Of a stretch of 64,000 bases of DNA, positions 1 through 9,842 are shown piece after piece. Position 1 is the stretch's first letter. Each line of letters begins with the position of its first letter. The DNA is taken from assembly GCF_949628215.1 (NCBI RefSeq), contig NC_134279.1:57953766-58017765 (forward strand), given 5' to 3'. Source of the DNA: Phalacrocorax aristotelis. Its lineage: Eukaryota; Chordata; Aves; Suliformes; Phalacrocoracidae. Below the pieces are notes generated by a model that worked only from the letters and a program-made list of their open reading frames with translations, searched no databases and was not told where the DNA came from. Both the position numbers and the translations under genes were made by a program.

Positions 1-1304
1 GTTTGCAGCTAATGCTGAATTCTCATTTTAGTTCAAATATTTGATGGCAATTTCCCCCATGATTATTTGCTTATTAACGCTGGTAAATTGTGAGAGATTT
101 TTTTGTAATTGATGCATTTGCTAAAACTGGAATCACATCCCTTTATCAACTTTTGAATTACGATTGTTTGGAGAGAACACACTGCTAACTTGAACTTTGC
201 GATATTTGGCTATGTGGCTTTATGTGTTATCCCAGTAGTAGTTTGATTCATTGGTTTCTGCCTGAAGCAAGTCTCTTAGGGAGTCAAGGTGAATTTGCTT
301 AGGTAAAACCTGTGGGATTTTTCTCTACTGGAAGATGAATACAGTTAGAGAAATACATATTTGGAAGGACAAACTGCTTACAAAAAGCATAGGCAATATA
401 ACAGTTAGAAAGTAGCACAGTGTGTACTCAACTCTGAATATTTCTTTTAAAAATGAAAAAGAATTAAGAAGAATTCTTAATGAAGAATTCCTAATAATTA
501 ATTAAGAATAAAAATAATTATTTTTAAAATTAGGAAGAATTATGAAGAATGAACTTCTGTCACTAGCTTTAACCTCCAATATTATTTATTCTTTAAGGAT
601 TTAACTTTGCGGGACTGCTAATCTACTGTTTGTTGGGGTCTTGCTTTGTCCAGCTATCCCAGATGAAGATCGTCCGTCTAGTCATCAATTAGAGATGTTG
701 ATTGGGGGGCAGGGCGGGGGAAGCAGAAACTAATCAGTTGCAGGAACACCCTGCACAGGGAAACAAACAGATGAATAAGCTATTTAGGTCACTACTGGTG
801 GTAAATGTTGTTCTGTTAAGTATTTGCATATACATGATGAAATATTGCCTGCATTAGGTTTTCGAACAAAAAAAAGAAATACATTTGAACAAAAGTGACT
901 AAAGGGAGAAGCTGAAAACTTTTTTTTTTCCGGCTTTTTTTTTTCTTTCTGTTGCATGACAATGCAAGCAGGAATTACTGCTTTAAAAAAAAAAATCTGC
1001 TGGTGTGTGCTTCCTGTTCCAGTTTGTTTAGTCACAAGTCTGAATTAGATCTCTCTGTTGGTTGGTTTCATTTACTATAAGCAGGTCTTGTGCTTTGTTT
1101 CAATACATCAAAGCCCATAGCCAGGCACAGACAGGTAATCTAAAAGAGGGTGAGAAAGTTTACAGTCTTGCTTCATTGTTTCTTTAAGCCTTCGAGACAA
1201 CGGTCAGAGGGATCACCCGGAGGTTAAAAGAAGGCTTGGCTGGTTTTTGGGTTGTGATTTTTTTTTTTTTTTATAAACTGGTTTCTCTTTTGTTCCTTTT
1301 CTAG
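1..1304. other. Non-coding left flank, AT-rich
   Basis: No coding region, RNA gene or recognisable transposon is visible. The stretch is AT-rich. At about 466-548 there is a locally repetitive run of GAAGAATT and TAATTAA words, which looks like decayed simple sequence. A G-rich patch lies at about 704-720, and a T15 run at 1258-1272 merges into the pyrimidine tract of the splice-acceptor-like site ending at 1304. It is probably upstream or intronic DNA of the gene suggested by the exon-like signals at 1305-4000. Confidence 0.5.
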
Positions 1305-1447
1305 AAACCACATGTAACTTTAGGTCAGGAAAGGGTAAAATGTGGCATTTCTTTAACCAGCGTTACCGCTGCCTTGGGGTAACTGGATCAGGCAAAGGTG
1401 TAGGCTCCTCTCCCTACTGTGCTGATGCCGGCGATGCTATCCTTCAG
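1305..1447 (+). other. Candidate spliced exon with one open frame (possible alternative N-terminus)
   Basis: The segment is bounded upstream by a long pyrimidine tract ending in TTTTCTAG (acceptor, AG at 1303-1304). Downstream it ends in CAG followed by GTGAGT at 1448, a perfect donor match. Its 143 nt are open from end to end in one frame. In that frame an ATG at 1340 gives 36 codons ending exactly at the donor (starts MWHFFNQRYRC, ends DAILQ), so the exon would leave in phase 0. Read through the donor, the frame meets a stop about 21 codons later, as expected of intron. I do not recognise the peptide and see no domain. It could be an alternative coding first exon, an untranslated exon with an incidental frame, or a chance pairing of splice-like sites. 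The neighbouring CpG-rich first-exon candidates on the same strand make a real exon plausible. Confidence 0.35.
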
Positions 1448-1540
1448 GTGAGTAGCAGAGGTTTATTTTCTTTCCAAATCTCCATCCAGCTGAAGGATGC
1501 AGATAGCTGAGGAGGGTATTTTCTCATGACTGACACTGCC

Positions 1541-1559
1541 AAAAAAAAAAAAAAAAAAA
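1541..1559. repeat. A19 homopolymer
   Basis: This is an uninterrupted run of 19 adenines directly downstream of the candidate exon's donor region. No transposon body precedes it that would make it a recognisable retroposon tail. Confidence 0.9.
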
Positions 1560-1687
1560 GTCACTATTTAGCCCATTAAAGATAAAAGGGAATCACTCCC
1601 ACAGCATTATTAGTAAAGCTGCTCTAAAAGTTTGCTTCCTTCCAGCCTTTGGATCTCTCCAGGTTTCCCTCTCTCTTTTCTTCCTTT

Positions 1688-1719
1688 CTCTCTCTCTCTC
1701 TCTTTTTTTTTTTTTTTTT
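1688..1719. repeat. (CT)n followed by T17
   Basis: An alternating CT microsatellite (about eight units) runs directly into 17 thymines. This is pure pyrimidine simple sequence and is likely length-variable. Confidence 0.9.
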
Positions 1720-2227
1720 ATCTGCCCTCTTAAAACAACAGGAATGCTGCACTGGCCCTCAGCCAACCAAGGCTCAGCGCGCAGGGTAAAATTTCAGTTC
1801 AGATTTACGGGAAGGTGTCGGGAGTAAAAATCTGGTTTGGTGAGTTTAAGGCAGGGAGTAGTCAAGAGACAACCTTGCTACTGTGAGTGCGGAGAGAAAG
1901 GGAGGAGGAAGGGGGGGGAGGATAAAAAAAAAAAGCCACCCAGGCTGGGGATGAGAGACCAATTTTTCCCCTGTCTGAGTTTCAGTGCGTGTTCTTGAGC
2001 TCCTGCAGCCTTATCGAGTTTGTAGGCAGAAAGTCAGGTCTGGGAGTGGAAGAGCTGTGCGGTGCCCGAGAGGAGCTCAGCGTCCCGCTCAGCGCCCTGG
2101 AATGTGCGGCTTAGGGCAGGGGCGAGCAGGGGCTTTAGCTTAGCTGGTACTAATTGCAAGTTTTAGTGCTCAAAAACTCTGTTTAAAAAAAAAAAAAAAA
2201 AAAGAAAGAGAGAGAGAGCAAAGAGCC
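1720..2227. promoter_or_regulatory. Candidate promoter-proximal region, CpG-enriched patches
   Basis: The stretch has no open frame worth reporting. CpG dinucleotides are scattered at about 1775-1890 and denser at about 2058-2130, in contrast to the CpG-poor flanks. It includes a purine run at about 1894-1935 and then an A19 tract with GAGAGA repeats (2185-2218), immediately upstream of the candidate first exon ending at 2389. GA repeats and poly-A tracts of this kind are common just upstream of vertebrate start sites. No clear TATA box is seen. Promoter function is inferred from position and composition only. Confidence 0.35.
2185..2218. repeat. A19 plus GA microsatellite
   Basis: Nineteen adenines are followed by GAAAG and an AG dinucleotide run. 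The whole segment is purine on the plus strand. Confidence 0.9.
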
Positions 2228-2389
2228 AAGAGAGGGGGTTAAGGCTGGGAGAGCTGTTGCTCCAAGCAGCAGTGCGAGGAGTTGCTCAACTCTCATTTAG
2301 CAGCGCGGCAGAAAAGAAAATGCATTAGGTTGCTGCCCCAAAACGTTGCCGTTGCTGCGAATGGTGCTGGGCACCGAGGCGGGCTCCAG
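2228..2389 (+). other. Candidate first exon (5' end approximate)
   Basis: The segment ends in CTCCAG followed by GTAGGT at 2390, a strong splice donor, and no acceptor-like site is evident just upstream. It is richer in CpG than its surroundings (GTGCGAGG, GCAGCGCGGC, AACGTTGCCG, CACCGAGGCG). It contains one very short upstream frame (ATG at 2320 stops after two codons). A second ATG at 2361 stays open for nine codons to the donor (MVLGTEAGS, leaving two extra bases). The first exon of a plus-strand transcript fits best, mostly or wholly untranslated. The start shown is approximate and the gene is not recognised. A chance donor in GC-rich DNA remains possible. Confidence 0.35.
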
Positions 2390-3274
2390 GTAGGTACCAT
2401 CGCTTTTCGGTTTGCTCTGCTCTTCCTCCGTCCTTACCTGAGGGTGTACTCTTCTGCGATTGGGTTGACAATGTAAGAGGACAGAATTTCCCTCAGAAAA
2501 TGCATTTTAAAATATTTTTAGGGGGAAAAGGCAAATGGAGAGAGGACTGCAGAGGTTCTCGGTGAAGTTTCAGTGGTTCTTTCCAAGTGACAGGTTTCTG
2601 GTGATTCTGAGGAAAGATGACAGATGAGAGGTTAAAGCAGGTATTAAATAAGGACAGAGTGAGAAGTGATCTGCAGATTTGAGTTTTAAATTAAAAGATG
2701 TTTCTTCATGTCAAAGAAAGACTACACCATGATGTGCCTAGTGTCTTTTGGAGGAAATTTTGGAAGGAGTATTTTGTTTCTATGGCTCTTTCTTCATTTT
2801 CAACACTTAAAATACTGTAGTTTGTGCAGAATGCAGAGCAGTGGCACAAGTGACAGGGAGGTGACAAGTGGGCTCTGAGATAGGCTGCTGTCTGCCGGTC
2901 TGTTATACACATTAGCATAGGAATGGGATCTTATCTGAGAAAAGTTTCTGATGACCGTTTAAAATATATGTATTGATCAGGAGGTCAAGCATCTCCTGCA
3001 CTCTGAGGTATGTGTGATTAGATGGGAAATACCAGGGACTGCTTATTCATGTTGAAAGAAATACCTGATTTTTTTTTTTTTTTTTTTGAGGGAAAGCTAT
3101 ACAGCTCATTTCTTCTTAGGAATTTAAAATAAAACTTTGAGCTAAAGCCAAAGTATTATAATAGTTAAAGATGGGCTGGGTCCTAACAGATCACAAATCC
3201 CTCCTAAAGTTTATCAACTCAACTGGGCTGACCTGGCAGAAAGCAGGAGCATAAGACTGGGCTGAAATGAGCCG
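2390..3274. other. Non-coding spacer between candidate first exons
   Basis: No gene or transposon is visible. The composition is AT-leaning, with a T19 homopolymer at 3069-3087. The open frame on the minus strand at 2706-2918 has no recognisable features and is treated as chance. Confidence 0.5.
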
Positions 3275-3373
3275 CCTGAGGCTAATGTAAATTGATTATT
3301 GACGCCTTTACGTGCCTTCTAGACTTTGAAAATTATAATTTGGACAAGCCTGCAATTATTCTTTACCAGATGA
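3275..3373. promoter_or_regulatory. AT-rich element with homeodomain-type motifs beside CpG island
   Basis: This block of about 100 bp carries several TAAT/ATTA-type cores (ATTGATTATTGACG, AAATTATAATTTGG, GCAATTATTC) and lies directly against the CpG island that begins at 3374. Clustered homeodomain cores next to a CpG island are typical of conserved developmental promoters. Cross-species conservation cannot be judged from one sequence, so the regulatory role is inferred. Confidence 0.3.
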
Positions 3374-3645
3374 GCCGAGTTCACATGATGCGAGAGGGGG
3401 AACCGGGTATCTTTCGCAACCGGGGAGGCAGCGAGCGGTGGGGCTGCGCGCCCGGCCCGCCGCGCCGCAGGTGCCAGGCCGCGGGGGCGGGAGGTCGCCC
3501 GCAGTGGTAAGCGGAGCCTGGTATGCAGCTGGAAAACTGGAGGGCAACGCACGCTTTTGGAGAGGAAATGGAGATAACGCAGGGAATACGCCGCTGTTTG
3601 GTGTCCGGCAGACTCGTAGCGCGATTGCTAAAGGCTACCAAACCG
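3374..3645 (+). promoter_or_regulatory. CpG island with embedded splice donor (candidate promoter/first exon)
   Basis: By eye there are about 30 CpG dinucleotides in about 270 bp, by far the densest CpG cluster in the window. The centre (3426-3502) is almost pure G+C, with CGCGCC and CCGCCGCGCC words. A good plus-strand donor, GTG followed by GTAAGC, lies with its GT at 3507-3508, so an alternative first exon could end at 3506. Open frames cross the island on both strands (3381-3875 minus, 3438-3941 plus), which is expected in stop-poor GC-rich DNA and is not evidence of a gene. In birds unmethylated CpG islands mark promoters, so this is the strongest promoter candidate here. The gene and the direction of transcription remain unproven; the donor favours plus. 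Confidence 0.55.
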
Positions 3646-4330
3646 CTGTCTGGGAGATAAATGAAGAGACAAACGCTTTCCTTGTGCGTTCGTTCTCCCT
3701 CCCTGTCTCCACACTCCCCCGCATATTCCAGTCCCTGGAGAGTTTTTTCTCCTGGCTTGTTCAAGAGCCATACATCCTGCCAGGAGCTGAGGGCAGGTGC
3801 TCCCACCTCTCCTCCTTGCCCAGGGAGACCCCAGCTCCCTCCTCTGTTTTTGGGTACCAACATCTTCTGAGACACAGGCTCCAGGCCCTAGGTGTTGTTA
3901 GGGGAATATTTAGTTGGCTGGCATATAAACGGGTTTGCTAATCATTTCTCTGTGTCCCTGCGCCAGCCCGGGATGTGAAATCTTTGTTTGAAGTTTTGGA
4001 AAGTAAAGGAATGTGCTGCCTTCGATATACCAGATTAAAAAAAAAAAAAAAAGCCAAAAACCTTGGAATAAAAATATTTCATATAAGCCATGGAGACAGC
4101 AGAGCCTTCAGGGAATACTGTTTCAATGGCAGCTTGGTTTGAAGCCTTGACCCTGTGTGGCCTGCACCTGGCTGGTTCAGCAGGGCTCTCCCCAGCACTG
4201 GGGTCTGCTTTTGGGGCTGCCCGCATTTCGGGGCCTTGCCTTCCTCCACGTGGCAGAACCCACTCAATCCTTTGCTACCAGTCCATGAAATGCTACACCC
4301 TCTTCTGCAAAAGCCATGAGAGCATCTGAC
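3646..4330. other. Downstream flank of CpG island, pyrimidine-rich, TATA-like site
   Basis: CpG density falls off and the plus strand becomes pyrimidine-rich (about 3680-3850). A TATAAAC motif at 3924-3930 sits in CATATAAACGGG, with nothing diagnostic of a start site downstream. An A16 homopolymer lies at 4037-4052. Short frames here show no recognisable protein. Confidence 0.4.
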
Positions 4331-6029
4331 AGAAGGCAGAGGGGTTTGCTTTCACTTATTGGGATATTTTCTTTTACTGTTATCTGTTTCCCCCTGTGAA
4401 AATTAAGACCACTTGGGTAGAAAGCTGGAAATAATGCTTTTTTTGGTAGCTGATTAAAAATATTTAATCACAGCAGCCTATATGGTGATTCATACTTCCA
4501 CCATCACAGATCTATTATTGGCTCTGACAACCAGTGAAATAGATTTTTATGGTTTTAAGTGTATACTGAAGTCCTGTTCATTGGGTTGGCAATGACATTC
4601 AAAATTTATGAATATCCTATTTTTTTAAAGAGGAGCTAGAGAAGAAGATCCATGGGTTACTCGGGAGTGGGCATACGGCACTGTTGGTATTACCGTAGGC
4701 CACAGCACTATTAAAGTGACAAACTCCAGCAGATGCTATACTACACTGATAGGTGATATAATCTTGACTTTTTCATTCAAACTGCTGGCCCTGATCATCT
4801 GTGCATTGTTTCCCAAATCAACATTGCTCTGATTTATTGAGAAATTTAATAGGGGAAAATATAAGCTCTTTGTGAAGAAATGTTGCCAGATCCTGTTCCT
4901 GTTGAAAACAAGAAATCAATGACTTGGATGAACGTAAAGATCAGGTTTGCTTTGTAGCAAGGAAGCAGATCTGACAGATGCTAACTATGAAGGGACTACC
5001 TCCATGCCTGTGTATGGGTGCATGTAGTTGCCTCCTTCATCAGGAAGCTGAGATCTCCAAATTACCAATGACCTAAACCAACAAATCCTCCTTTATATTG
5101 TAGTCAAGTCACTTTGAAATTGGTTTCATATGGGGATTTTTTAGGTGCAATTTTCAAGGTTGTAAAATGGCTTCTGTGAACAGGATATTTTCACATGCTG
5201 CTTTAGCAGAAGGAAAGACTCTGACCTTTATCTTTCCAGTAAGAGGCCTAAAATAATATTTCTTTCTGCTTTTGTAATTTTTTTTTTCAAGAAAATGCTT
5301 CTGGGTACACCTAGCTCTTGCCAAGATCAGGAACATCTTCTCAGTAGCCTTGCTGAGACAATGAAGGCTTTGTATAGCTATGGCTGTTAGGGTTTTGGTG
5401 ACACAATAAACTCAACAGAGCAAAGTAACTTCTTAGTAACTGCAAAGATGACTACCTGTATTGGAGGGCATTTTTGTCCTTTCCAGTCTTTCATTTGCCA
5501 TGATCACAAGCAAGCTTTCATTTGAAAAGGAGAGGGGTTATTTATATTTTTTTAAGTGTATGTTTTACAAAATATATGTAGAGTCTGGATGTTATCTTTT
5601 ACCTAGCTTGATCATAAAACTGAGACTAAATCAGCACAGATGGGATTATTTGGCACAAGATGGGAAGGCACTACAAACGTATGAGAATCGTCTACAAAGA
5701 ATCATGATGCAAAAGTAACTTTCAGCTGTTTCCAAAGTGTACATGACTTAGCCAACCACTAACAGAATGCTCTCCATCGTATGCGCCAACGTCAGGGCCA
5801 TGAGATTTGCTTTGGAGAAGCACCACCTCAGGTGATGTAGCTCAGGATTTGCCTTTGTGTTTTGGCCTTTTGAGTACCCAATGGATGTACTTGATTTCCA
5901 CCTTTGAAATAAACTGAAATACTGCCTCTGCATTTCTGTCTTTTATCAGAGAAACTTAGTAAGCTCCACCACAACTCAGGGTGTAGGTTCAGCCTCAGCA
6001 AGTTGAGTTCTCGGTGACATTAAAGATGT
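4331..6029. other. No gene or repeat recognised
   Basis: Ordinary AT-leaning non-coding sequence. Short frames at 5154-5336 (minus) and 5461-5718 (plus) have no domain, signal peptide or splice context I recognise. Confidence 0.5.
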
Positions 6030-7790
6030 CATTAATTATTGCACTGTCATAGACCCAGGATTCCTGACTAGGGTGTTTCTGCTCCGCCTGTGGAGTAGGT
6101 GCACACACAGCAGCATGACTGTCACTGCCATGTGGGGTTTATGCATTAAATACCTGGCGAGAGGCAAGAGATGCGTTAGACAAGGGATGGAGCACAAGGA
6201 AATGGTGGGAGAGGTCAGCTGGGTACAGAGCAGGCACAGCACACCAGCAGCCTGGCTGTTGTTGCACTATTTCAGCAGGAAGGGAGAGATTTGAGAAGGA
6301 ATTTAGGAGAGATGAGCAAAGTTTCTCTGCAGTTGTGACCAGGGAAGTACTCCCAGGGAGGAATTATAAGGGAAAACAGAAAGGGTACTTAATGAGGAAT
6401 ATAAATTGGGTTCAAAAGCTGCAAAAGGCACCCATTTGTCACTCAATTCGCCTGCCTGCACAAGCGCTCTGTGGAAGGATGCTTTATATTATATTTGTTA
6501 GGGAATGGAGAGCTGGTGAACAGAAGCACAAAAATGAGTGGCACACTTGAAGCATCAGGCTATGAAAATTATTTTTGTAATAGCATTTGGAAGATGAAAC
6601 AATGGATCAAGATTGCAGTTGTGAAGGCAGATAAAAGGATGTCACCATTACTGAGATATGCAATGGTGAGACCCTGGGGAAGTGGTTTAACTATGAGGGC
6701 AGATATAATAGGCAATGTCTTGGATGTGTAAGTGGAAAGCATCAACAGATCTTAGCAGTACCTCAAAGGCAAAGCTGCCCAAATAAAAACTGTGCCCTGT
6801 CTGCAAACAGAGCAGTAATTGTTGCTGAGGAAAGGAGAGAAAAGAGATTTCCAATATCCCTTGAGCGTGGGGGTATTAGGGACTCTCTTCTATCCATGTT
6901 GACCTGAAATGGTTGGCTAGGCTTTCAGCGGGCAGTCTTTCAAAAGACAGCAGAAAAAGTGGGTGAGGGGCATCAGCTGGGCTGGATATTGATGGGAAAG
7001 CAAACTGAAGGAAATGGAAGTATAGGGAGATTTTGCAATTGAACTTGGTAGAAAGACGAGGGTTAAACACAAAAGAGAAGTCATCAGGGTTGTTGGAGTG
7101 GAAATTGCAGAAAGGCTGAATGGTGGGACATAATGGGGGAGGCTAATGGATCGTGCTGAATTTGACCACTTGAAGGTTAGTGCAGGGGAAACTCAGCAGT
7201 AGAGAGCCTGGCCTCTGGGCAGTGCATGCCAAATAAATGGCCTTTTTTATGAGTAAAAGAAAAAGACCAGAGCAGCAGAGGAAGGACACAGCATGATGAT
7301 AGGGTGTTATGGGTCATCAGCATAAATCAGCAACAGTGAGAAGAGGAAAATGGAGAATCAAAACAGGAAGAGGAGGGTGGAGGTCTTGGGTGAAGGGGAG
7401 GTGTCTGCAGGGCTGGGAAGCGAAGGGAATGAATGAGCAGTAAGGGATCCTGGTAAAGAGGAGAGGAGGGAGGAAGTAGGGGGAAGATCAACCCACTGAG
7501 CATAGCCTCATGCCAGTCAGGGAAGATCTGAGACAGAGATGCTTCACTAGGGTTTGAAAGTCTGGCTGCTGAAGCAACGAGGTTTCAAGACCTGGAGGGA
7601 GGGAAGTATGAAGGCACTGTGGCTAACTGAGGTCTTTGAAGCTGGAGTGTGTGCTGGAGTGAGAAATAGAGGGCGTGAGGACCGGCCAGGCAGCAGGCAG
7701 GGTGTGACTGTGGGAGCTTTCAGGGCTGGGGAGGGAGGAAGAGCCAGAGCTGGGAAAAAAGGCACCAAAGGCAAGAGTCAAACATGAATG
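6030..7790 (+). other. Long purine-rich stretch (strand-asymmetric), origin unclear
   Basis: Over much of this 1.7 kb the plus strand is strongly purine-biased. Sampled lines at 7321-7380 and 7441-7500 are about 75-80% A+G, with AGAGGA, GGGAGG and GAAGG words but no simple periodicity. It is not a microsatellite and no family signature is visible. The texture resembles eroded bodies of ancient LINE-type repeats, but I cannot assign it. Overlapping short frames on both strands (for example 6335-6550, 6471-6731 and 7554-7787) carry no recognisable protein. Confidence 0.35.
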
Positions 7791-8596
7791 TGCATGCAGG
7801 GACACGTCCTTGAGGTGTTTTTACAACAAAAGAGCATGTTCAGCTCACCTTAATAAAATGTTCACATTATTAACATGACTTTAGGCCATGTCCCCATCAT
7901 GTGCATGGTTTTGGCTGTAAAATTTTTGTTGACTGTGGATACTGCAATTTCACCAGGGTTCATGCACTGGTACCCACATCCTAATATGTGTGCTAGTACT
8001 CACAGGGAGCATAGCATTTCACTGTCATTGGTATTCCCATTAAAAATAACACTTTATAGGTACCTGAAGCTCACAGAAGCATAGTTGCAGGTAAAGCTGC
8101 AAGCGGACATAGATTTCATGAGTACTGGGATTGCAGTACAGTCTGTGGATCCTGAAGACTGACTTTCTCCTTTGCTTCTTAGCCTCATGAAGTGGGCAAG
8201 AAAAGACCCACCTCATTTGACTTGCTGAATTTGCATTTGATGGATGGGAAGCTGGAGGTTCCTCAGGTTGGATCAAGGTGATCTGAACATGCCTATTGTT
8301 GCTGCTGTCTGTGGCATCTTACTTAGTGTTTACAAAGTAAACAGGGTGAGAAGATGCTGCTGACAAGGTTGTCTGCTCATCCCAAGCATCAAGGCCCAGG
8401 GGAACTGCAGACGTACCCAGCAGTGCTGCACAACCCCAGGGCCCAGCTTCGACCTGGGTACAGTCCAAACAGACCCTGATCGCCCGCAAGGAAGGAAAAA
8501 AAAGTTATTTTCACAGAAGTTAATTGCACTGAACAATAATAAACAAAAAGGCTTCTACGTGCTTCTTCCACACACTGAATTCCCAAGTCTCATCTT
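7791..8596. other. No gene or repeat recognised
   Basis: Plain non-coding sequence of mixed composition. The short minus-strand frames at 8040-8276, 8330-8536 and 8389-8586 overlap one another or lack features, and are treated as chance. Confidence 0.5.
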
Positions 8597-8617
8597 ACCT
8601 GTGTGAGTCACACAGGT
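8597..8617. repeat. 21-nt perfect inverted repeat centred on AP-1 core
   Basis: Arms ACCTGTGTGA (8597-8606) and TCACACAGGT (8608-8617) are perfect reverse complements separated by one G. The centre reads TGAGTCA (8604-8610), the consensus binding site of AP-1 (Fos/Jun-type bZIP) factors. CACAGG/CCTGTG half-motifs flank it symmetrically. Regulatory function is inferred from the motif alone. Confidence 0.6.
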
Positions 8618-9658
8618 CAGACTGTGTGTGTGCAGAATAAATCTTCCCAAGCACCACAGGGGTGGCGAGGGGTGTCTGGTATGCCGGGAGGGTGCTCTGC
8701 CTCCTGTTGCAGGTGATCAGGGGGAACACAGTCCAAGACAATTAGCTGAACATACTCTGCTTCTTGCTACCTTGTAACATGCCAGCCTGCACGCCCTGGA
8801 GCCCTTCCTGGTATTGGAAGGTCTTCTCTCTGACCCATGTTTTACCATGGGTATTTGCAGGTCCTTATCTGAGGTGCTGAGAAGATCAGAGACCATGTCT
8901 TCCCACGTTCAATTTTTATTTCTCTTGAAAATCCTGGTTTTCTGCAGGTATTTGTCTGCAAGCTTACATTCCTGGTAAGCAGCAAGACAGACTGACAAAC
9001 AATTTTAGTTTTTACTGTCTGCTGACCTTATGGGTCTAAGTAAGAAAATTCCTGTCAAAATTCCTATGCAAATTCCTGGCTATTCCCATGGCCACCTGCC
9101 CCAGGAAAGTTTATCAGCTTACAGTCTGGTTGATATATGGGGCACTGTATAAAACTTACAGCTCTGAGGGATGTAGAAAGAACTGCCAGAAGCCCTGAGT
9201 AAGTGCAGTAAAGTATTGCTAAATGGAGGCACTGGTGGCCTTGACTGTTGGCTTTCTCATCAGAATGAGAAAAGCCCAGGGCAAGTGGCTGTTTTGCTCA
9301 CAGAGCAGTTCCAGGGCTTCTTTTCCCTCTAACTACAGCATTATCTGGAGTCTTAACTGTGGCTTTTTGATTCTTGTCATCTCCCAAAGACGGGTTTGTG
9401 GTCATGTGTTAGTGGGAAGAGAGGCACCATTAAAACACAGTAGGGATTTGAGAGAGGTGTTTACCCACCATCCTGCTATCTCCTGGGCTGTGGGGTTGCT
9501 GGGAGCAAGCTGTTGGCATTGTGGTTTCCATCCCATCGGTAAAGCAACACAGTGGAGGGCTGAGCCTGTTCATTCAGCCTCAGCTTGTGGCTTTACCAAG
9601 GAGGCTGAAATCTGAGCCAGATCCTGGCATTTCCATCTGTAGATCACTGAGCTCTTTT
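8618..9658. other. No gene or repeat recognised
   Basis: Mixed-composition non-coding DNA. A plus-strand frame at 9223-9615 (130 codons) has no recognisable domain, and its C-terminal half is overlapped by another frame, so it is not called. Confidence 0.5.
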
Positions 9659-9780
9659 AAAAAAAAAAAAAAAAAGAGAGAAAGGAAAACTATTTTATTT
9701 AGATTTGTATATTTATATAAATATATCAACCTTTATATTTTTTATTTTGTATATTTATATGTTATTGCACTCCTTGTACA
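9659..9780. repeat. A17 run followed by AT-rich tract
   Basis: Seventeen adenines (9659-9675) are followed by a GAGAG remnant and then about 90 bp of nearly pure A+T with repeated TATTTATAT and TATATTT words. This is simple or low-complexity sequence. Confidence 0.8.
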
Positions 9781-9793
9781 AATAGTAGCCTTT

Positions 9794-9842
9794 CTTCTAC
9801 AGTGGCGTCAGTGATCACTGACTTCAGTGAAGTCAGTAGAAG
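9794..9842. repeat. Nested palindromes with outer arms (hairpin-prone)
   Basis: Three inverted repeats are nested in 49 bp. A perfect 16-nt palindrome, GTCAGTGATCACTGAC, lies at 9807-9822. Overlapping it, ACTGACTTCA (9817-9826) and TGAAGTCAGT (9828-9837) are perfect 10-nt arms around one G. Outside both, CTTCTAC (9794-9800) pairs with GTAGAAG (9836-9842). The overlap gives two alternative hairpins sharing one segment. It could be a remnant of a small inverted-repeat element, a dimeric binding site, or chance. Confidence 0.65.

Noticed and set aside
3381-3941. Long frames on both strands across the CpG island
   Set aside because: Stop codons are scarce in GC-rich sequence, so open frames on both strands are expected. 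Neither resembles a known protein.
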